From contig CAOKRG010000011.1 in assembly GCA_948471095.1 (NCBI GenBank), positions 1 through 54,369 on the forward strand: a stretch of DNA of 54,369 bases. Direction: 5' to 3'. Below, in pieces: positions 50,196 through 54,369 of this stretch. The position numbers were made by a program, and so were the translations under genes. The notes beneath the pieces were generated by a model, which was not told the DNA's origin, made no database searches, and worked only from the letters and a program-made list of their open reading frames with translations. How positions within the stretch are numbered: position 1 is the stretch's first letter; each line of letters opens with the position of its first letter. This DNA comes from an uncultured Oscillospiraceae bacterium. GTDB taxonomy: Bacteria; Bacillota; Clostridia; Oscillospirales; Acutalibacteraceae.

Positions 50196-51446
50196 ATGGG
50201 ACTGTTTGAAAAAATACGCCAGGGATTGAAAAAGACCCGGGACAGCATCAGCGGGCAGATCAGCCAGATGGTGAACTCGTTTACCAAAATTGACGAGGAC
50301 CTGTTCGAGGAGCTCACGGAGCTGCTGGTCATGGGCGATGTGGGCATGGACGCCGCGGAGTTTATCACCGGGGAGCTGCGGCGGCACATCAAGGAAAAGG
50401 GCATTACGGACCCCGGCCTCATCATGGGCGAACTCAAGGACATTGTGGCGGAGCTTTTGCAGGGGGACTGCCAGCTGCACATTGGCACAAAGCCCTCGGT
50501 GGTGCTGGTCATCGGCGTGAACGGCGTGGGCAAGACCACCGCCATTGGCAAAATGGCGGCTATGCTTAAGGCGGAGGGCAAATCCGTCATTTTGGGCGCG
50601 GCGGATACCTTCCGGGCCGCTGCCATCGAGCAGCTGCAGGTCTGGGCGGACCGGGCTGGAGTGCCCATGGTCAAGCACGGGGAAGGGGCGGACCCGGCGG
50701 CGGTGGTGTTCGATACCATCGCCGCAGCCAAGGCCCGGCACTGCGACGTGGTCATCTGCGACACGGCGGGGCGGTTGCACAACAAGAAAAACCTGATGGA
50801 CGAACTGGCGAAAATCTCCCGCATCATCGACCGGGAGCTGCCTGGCTGCGACCGGGAAAACCTGCTGGTGCTGGACGCGGCCACGGGCCAGAACGGCGTG
50901 AACCAGGCCCGGGAGTTCATGAGCGCGGCGGACATTACGGGCATTGTCCTCACCAAGCTGGACGGCACCCCCAAGGGCGGCGTGGTGCTGCCCATCAAGC
51001 GGGAGCTGGGCCTGCCGGTGAAGTTCATCGGCGTGGGGGAGCAGATCGACGACCTGCAGCCCTTTGACCCGGAGGCCTTTGCCGCCGCCCTGTTTAACCT
51101 GGAGGACGCCCAAACGGCAGCGGCCCCGGAGACGGAAGCTCCGGAGGCAGAGGCCCAGGCGGCGGAAGAACAGAAGCCCTCCGCGCCCAGCGCCCAAGCT
51201 GCTCCCAGCCTGTTTATGGCCGCGCCCGCCCAGGAAAAGCCGGAAGAGGATCAGGAGGCCCCGGAGGACAAGCACGCCCGGTTCCGGCGCTTTGCCGGGG
51301 AGCTGATGGAGCGGCTGGACCGGGACGAGAGCGTCCAGGACCTGATTCCAGAGCTGACCGCCTGGCGGGACGACCGGGACCTGGACCGGGACGACCAGCG
51401 CCTGGTGCGCAACCTGCTGCTGACCACGGCCAGTTTGGGGAATTGA
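50196..51446 (+). CDS. ftsY: Signal recognition particle receptor FtsY with C-terminal extension
   Basis: FtsY is the SRP receptor GTPase at the membrane. The N and G domains occupy about residues 1-303: MGLFEKIRQGLKKTRDSISG, GVNGVGKTTAIGKMA near 108, AADTFRAAAIEQL, DTAGRLHNKKNLMDEL, TKLDGTPKGG and FIGVGEQIDDLQPFD. FtsY often has an acidic A domain before N. Here that is absent, and about 110 extra residues follow: an Ala/Glu/Pro-rich linker and a charged helical end (HARFRRFAGELMERLDRDES). The extension is open in frame and not repeat-derived. AAAGGAGAA lies before the ATG. Confidence 0.95.
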   Translation: MGLFEKIRQGLKKTRDSISGQISQMVNSFTKIDEDLFEELTELLVMGDVGMDAAEFITGELRRHIKEKGITDPGLIMGELKDIVAELLQGDCQLHIGTKPSVVLVIGVNGVGKTTAIGKMAAMLKAEGKSVILGAADTFRAAAIEQLQVWADRAGVPMVKHGEGADPAAVVFDTIAAAKARHCDVVICDTAGRLHNKKNLMDELAKISRIIDRELPGCDRENLLVLDAATGQNGVNQAREFMSAADITGIVLTKLDGTPKGGVVLPIKRELGLPVKFIGVGEQIDDLQPFDPEAFAAALFNLEDAQTAAAPETEAPEAEAQAAEEQKPSAPSAQAAPSLFMAAPAQEKPEEDQEAPEDKHARFRRFAGELMERLDRDESVQDLIPELTAWRDDRDLDRDDQRLVRNLLLTTASLGN

Positions 51447-51467
51447 GAAAGAAGGGAACGTAGCGAA

Positions 51468-51950
51468 ATGATTAGTATTGCTCTGGTGGTTCTGCTGGCC
51501 GGATATGGTTGGGCTGTCAGTTGGAGGTTGAGAGACTGCCGTGTGGAAAGACGAACGGCTAAGATTGTAACGATACTGTCAAAAGCAATTCTGTTTTCTC
51601 CGCTGCTGGGAATTGCGGTTTTTGCTCCTCTGTTTGCCTTTGTATTAAAGGGGGAGCTGCCTCAAAGGGCCTCTCATGCCATTTTAGTCTTCGCGCTGTG
51701 GATGGCCGCGACCCAGTTTTACCTGTATGGGCTGGCCTATTATAAGCAGCGGGGGAAGGTCCTGTGCTCTGGCATCGGGATGATGTTCTCAGTGGCTCTG
51801 GCAGTTCTGCTCACACCCCTTGACCGGTATATCCATTTGATTTATTCCCATATAAACAGGTATGCATTCCTTTTGGGGTGCGGACTGCTTGGCGTTTTTT
51901 ACGCGATGGCATTTGTGCGGCAAAAAGAGCAAAACAAGGCAAATCAATAA
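51468..51950 (+). CDS. Hypothetical multi-pass membrane protein
   Basis: I do not recognise this 160-residue protein. It has about five hydrophobic segments (ISIALVVLLAGYGWAV; ILFSPLLGIAVFAPLFAFVL; ILVFALWMAATQFYLYGL; GIGMMFSVALAVLL; FLLGCGLLGVFYAMAF) and a short charged tail. It lies 21 bases after ftsY and 19 before rdgB on the same strand, so it is probably co-transcribed. Its base composition is more AT-rich than both. GAAGGGA lies upstream of ATG. Confidence 0.7.
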   Translation: MISIALVVLLAGYGWAVSWRLRDCRVERRTAKIVTILSKAILFSPLLGIAVFAPLFAFVLKGELPQRASHAILVFALWMAATQFYLYGLAYYKQRGKVLCSGIGMMFSVALAVLLTPLDRYIHLIYSHINRYAFLLGCGLLGVFYAMAFVRQKEQNKANQ

Positions 51951-51969
51951 ATCATGAAGGAGATTCCCA

Positions 51970-52557
51970 ATGAAATTTGTGATCGCGACCCATAATAAGG
52001 GCAAGCTGGTGGAGTTTCAGCGGCTGCTGGAGCCCATGGGCATCGAGGCGGTGACCATGGACATTTCCGAGCCCGAGGAGACGGGAACCAGCTTTGCGGA
52101 AAACGCCTACATCAAAGCGGCGGCAGCCTGCCGGGAGACCGGTCTGCCCGCCGTGGCGGACGACTCCGGCCTGTGCGTGGACTACCTGGACGGCGCGCCG
52201 GGCATCTACTCCGCCCGGTTCGCCCAGCCGGGCAAGCGGCGGCTGACCGTGCTGGAAAAGCTGCGGGGCGTGCCCATGGAGCGGCGGGGGGCCCACTTTG
52301 TCAGCGCCGTTTGCTGCGTGTTCCCCAACGGGGACAGGATCGAGGCCGAGGGCAAGTGCTTTGGCAAGATCGGCTTTGAGAGCCGGGGCGAAAACGGCTT
52401 TGGCTACGACTCCATCTTCGAGCAGGACGGGGTGACCTTTGGCCAGCTGACGGCGGAGGAAAAGGACGCCCGCAGCCACCGGGGCCACGCCTTCGCGGCG
52501 TTTGAGAAGAAGCTGCGGGATTATTTGGAGCAGAGGGGGAACGGCAATGACCAGTAA
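51970..52557 (+). CDS. rdgB: XTP/dITP pyrophosphatase (RdgB/HAM1)
   Basis: It removes non-canonical purine triphosphates (XTP, dITP) from the nucleotide pool. The 195-residue protein has FVIATHNKGKLVEF at the N-terminus, TSFAENAYIKA near residue 41, ADDSGLCVDYLDGAPGIYSARFA near 64, and GFGYDSIF near 139 with DARSHRGHAF. AAGGAG precedes ATG. It opens the rdgB-yhbY-nadD-yqeK cluster; the stop overlaps yhbY by 11 bases. Confidence 0.96.
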   Translation: MKFVIATHNKGKLVEFQRLLEPMGIEAVTMDISEPEETGTSFAENAYIKAAAACRETGLPAVADDSGLCVDYLDGAPGIYSARFAQPGKRRLTVLEKLRGVPMERRGAHFVSAVCCVFPNGDRIEAEGKCFGKIGFESRGENGFGYDSIFEQDGVTFGQLTAEEKDARSHRGHAFAAFEKKLRDYLEQRGNGNDQ

Positions 52558-52840
52558 ACAGAGGGCCTACCTGCGGGGGCTGGCCGTGAATTTGGAGACC
52601 ATCCTCACCGTGGGTAAGGGGGGCCTGGGCCCCCAGGTGGTGAAGGAGGCGGACGAGGCCCTGCAAAAGCGGGAGCTCATCAAGGGCCGGGTGCTGCCCG
52701 AGACCTGCCCCAGCTCTCCCCGGGAGGCCGCCGAGGCCATTGCCGCCGCCACCCGCAGCCAGGTGGTCCAGGTGATCGGCTCCCGGTTCGTGCTCTACCG
52801 GCGCAACCCCAAGCAGCCCAAGATCAGCTTTCCCCGGTAA
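52547..52840 (+). CDS. yhbY: YhbY-family RNA-binding (CRM domain) protein
   Basis: The 97-residue protein is a single CRM domain: MTSKQRAYLRGLAVNLETIL, VGKGGLGPQVVKEADEAL with the GxxG-like loop, LIKGRVL and QVIGSRFVLYRRN. The family is associated with the large ribosomal subunit precursor. ATG 52547 has AGAGGGGGAAC upstream, inside the rdgB end. nadD follows after 4 bases. Confidence 0.95.
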   Translation: MTSKQRAYLRGLAVNLETILTVGKGGLGPQVVKEADEALQKRELIKGRVLPETCPSSPREAAEAIAAATRSQVVQVIGSRFVLYRRNPKQPKISFPR

Positions 52841-52844
52841 GGCC

Positions 52845-53456
52845 ATGCGCACGGGGGTATATGGAGGCACGTTCAACCCCATCCACCTGGGGCATGTGCA
52901 TATATTAAAAGAATTCATCGCCCGCCTGGCTTTGGAACGGGTCCTGTTGATTCCGGCGGGCACGCCCCCCCACAAGCCGGCCCCCCATCTGGCGGCTGGG
53001 GCGGACCGGGCGGCCATGTGCCGGCTGGCGGCTGAGGCTCTGCCGGAGGCCCGGGTGGAGGTGAGCCTCATGGAGCTGGAGCGGCGGGGGAAGAGCTTCA
53101 CCTCCGACACTTTGGCCCAGCTACATGGGGAATACCCCCAGGACGAATTCTTCTTTTTGATGGGAGAGGACATGTTTTTGACTGTGGACCGCTGGCACGA
53201 GGCGGAGGCTATCTTCCGGCTGGCCAGCCTGTGCGCCTCCCCCCGCAGCCCGGACGGCATGGAAAAGCTGCTGGCCAAAAAGGCGGAGCTGGAGGCCCTG
53301 GGGGCCCGGTGCTTTGTGGAGGATATCCCCTTTTGGGACGTGTCCTCCACAAGGGTCCGGGAGCTGGCGGCGGCGGGAGAGGACGTGGCCCATCTTGTCC
53401 CCCCAAAAGTGGCGGAGTATATCGCGGCCCATGGCATTTACGCAAAAAGTGAGTGA
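52845..53456 (+). CDS. nadD: Nicotinate-nucleotide adenylyltransferase
   Basis: It joins nicotinate mononucleotide and ATP to deamido-NAD. The 203-residue protein has GGTFNPIHLGHVHIL (the HxGH nucleotidyltransferase motif) at residues 7-21, IPAGTPPHK near 36, GEDMFLTVDRWHE near 106 and the C-terminal ISSTRVRE-like DVSSTRVREL. It is tightly packed between yhbY and yqeK, the usual order in Bacillota. Confidence 0.96.
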   Translation: MRTGVYGGTFNPIHLGHVHILKEFIARLALERVLLIPAGTPPHKPAPHLAAGADRAAMCRLAAEALPEARVEVSLMELERRGKSFTSDTLAQLHGEYPQDEFFFLMGEDMFLTVDRWHEAEAIFRLASLCASPRSPDGMEKLLAKKAELEALGARCFVEDIPFWDVSSTRVRELAAAGEDVAHLVPPKVAEYIAAHGIYAKSE

Positions 53457-53521
53457 AAGACCGTTTTTCAAAAAGAATAGCGAGGACGGGGCAGCGCCCC
53501 GCCGCCGAAAAGGAGGCCCAC

Positions 53522-54106
53522 ATGACATACCAGGAATATGAACAGGAAGTGCGAAAGCACCTGACCGAAGAACGATTTTACCACAGCCAGTGCGTGGCCC
53601 AGTGCGCGGCCCAGCTGGCCGAAAAGTACGGCGCGGATGTGGAGAAGGCCCGGCTCTGCGGCATCCTCCACGACATTATGAAGAACACCCCGCCGGAAGA
53701 ACAGTTGAAAATCATCGAGAAATATGGTATCATGCTCACAGAGGCCGAGCGCCGGAACGTGAAGCTCTGGCACGGGGTGTCCGGGGCGGCCTATGTGGAG
53801 CATGTGCTGGGCGTGAAGGACCGGGAGGTCATCGACGCCATCGCCTGCCACACCGGGGGTAAATCCGGCATGACGCTGCTGGACAAGGTGCTTTTCGTGG
53901 CCGACTACATCTCCGCCGACCGGGACTACCCCGGGGTGGAGGAGCTGCGGGTTTTGGCGGAAACCAGCCTGGAAGAGGTAATCATCGGGGGCATCGCCTT
54001 CACCATCCCCGAGCGCATGGGCGCCCGCCTCACCCTGGAGCCCCGCTCCATCGAGGCCTACAACGAAGCCCTCTGGCTGCTGGAAGCCCAAAAACCGGCA
54101 ACTTAA
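53522..54106 (+). CDS. yqeK: YqeK-type HD-domain dinucleoside tetraphosphatase
   Basis: YqeK hydrolyses Ap4A symmetrically and binds metal through an HD domain. The 194-residue protein shows FYHSQCVAQCAAQLA with the first His (near residue 19), GILHDIMKN with the HD pair near 49, LWHGVSGAAYV with His near 81, and CHTGGKSGMTLLDKVLFVADYIS near 107 with the late His and Asp. ATG 53522 has AAAAGGAGG at 6 bases. Upstream in-frame codons overlapping nadD lack a site. rsfS, the usual next gene, is not seen before the window ends. Confidence 0.94.
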   Translation: MTYQEYEQEVRKHLTEERFYHSQCVAQCAAQLAEKYGADVEKARLCGILHDIMKNTPPEEQLKIIEKYGIMLTEAERRNVKLWHGVSGAAYVEHVLGVKDREVIDAIACHTGGKSGMTLLDKVLFVADYISADRDYPGVEELRVLAETSLEEVIIGGIAFTIPERMGARLTLEPRSIEAYNEALWLLEAQKPAT

Positions 54107-54165
54107 GGAACTTTCTTATAAGAAAGTTCCTTAAGAATCTTCAAAGAATTTTACACGTTTTTGAG
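54104..54165 (-). repeat. Inverted dispersed repeat after yqeK
   Basis: The stem CTTAAGGAACTTTCTT/AAGAAAGTTCCTTAAG begins at the yqeK stop codon and is followed by aatcttcaaagaattttacacg, the reverse of the head box. The usual tail box (gcctccggcgg) is missing on the yqeK side. Confidence 0.88.
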
Positions 54166-54279
54166 GGGTGGAAGATAGGGGCCTTTGGGCTCGGAAGGGA
54201 GCTTTGGGTAAAACGGTAGAGGTTAGGCTTGCCGGGCTTTAGACCAGGAAACAAGCGCTGTGTAAAAGTTGGCCCCCAA

Positions 54280-54369
54280 CCTCGCGGGGCCCCAAACCGT
54301 TCCCCAGCCCACCCTACCCTCCTTGCATAACGTGTCAAAAGTTTTTGGGAGTTCTTAGAACCCTTTTTT
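54280..54369 (+). repeat. Dispersed repeat cut by the window end
   Basis: Module B-like gccccaaaccgttccccagc, then aacgtgtcaaaagtttttggg and the start of a stem, ttcttagaaccctttttt. The second arm and tail lie outside the window. The gap 54166-54279 holds no gene. Confidence 0.78.

Overview
The window is chromosomal DNA from a GC-rich, spore-forming member of the Bacillota, most likely class Clostridia (an Oscillospiraceae-like gut bacterium). That placement is inferred from gene content: the infC-rpmI-rplT operon with an upstream attenuator, the dprA-topA-trmFO order, the rnc/radical SAM/smc/ftsY order, the rdgB-yhbY-nadD-yqeK cluster and a small bofA gene for sporulation. Nearly all genes are housekeeping genes. 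No phage, transposase, CRISPR array or rRNA was seen.

Layout. 1-184: end of a tRNA-Glu, a tRNA-Asn and a terminator. 483-5162 (minus): a VanZ-like gene, then malQ-glgP for glycogen/maltodextrin use. 5365-10588 (plus): galT-comF and a folate set folE-folP-folB-folK. 10595-12872 (minus): two GH25-type genes, one with all three catalytic acids replaced. 13050-17982: GNAT, MarR, an ABC exporter and murD. 18517-23981: rnr, bofA, nagA and a fused ispDF. 24180-31646: GNAT, a GH29 fucosidase, a transglutaminase-like protein, an oxidoreductase, a methyltransferase and a sugar isomerase-like protein. 31683-35731: infC (AUU start), rpmI, rplT, an RNA methyltransferase and dprA. 36317-42213: topA, trmFO, plsX and rnc. 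42210-51950: a radical SAM protein, smc and ftsY, interspersed with small accessory genes. 51970-54106: rdgB, yhbY, nadD and yqeK.

The unusual part is the intergenic DNA. Almost every gap longer than about 200 bases is a mosaic of one dispersed repeat family. I use these module names: A = GC-rich block opening with ccagcgtgacgctgg; B = ccccaaaccgagcgc block; H = head box (acgtgtaaaagtttttgaag); S = stem-loop whose bases change between copies while pairing is kept; T = tail box ccgccggaggc; P = ccaggggc/gcccctgg hairpin followed by accgcgtacatt. Full units are A-B-H-S-T. Copies occur in both orientations, sometimes in tandem (238-bp direct repeat at 18017-18491). Several carry extra short palindromes at fixed internal positions, giving 'empty' and 'filled' versions of one site. 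Two copies hold larger fold-back elements. The repeats also touch genes: one encodes the last residues of TrmFO, one supplies the Shine-Dalgarno of rnc, and one splits the folate gene set.
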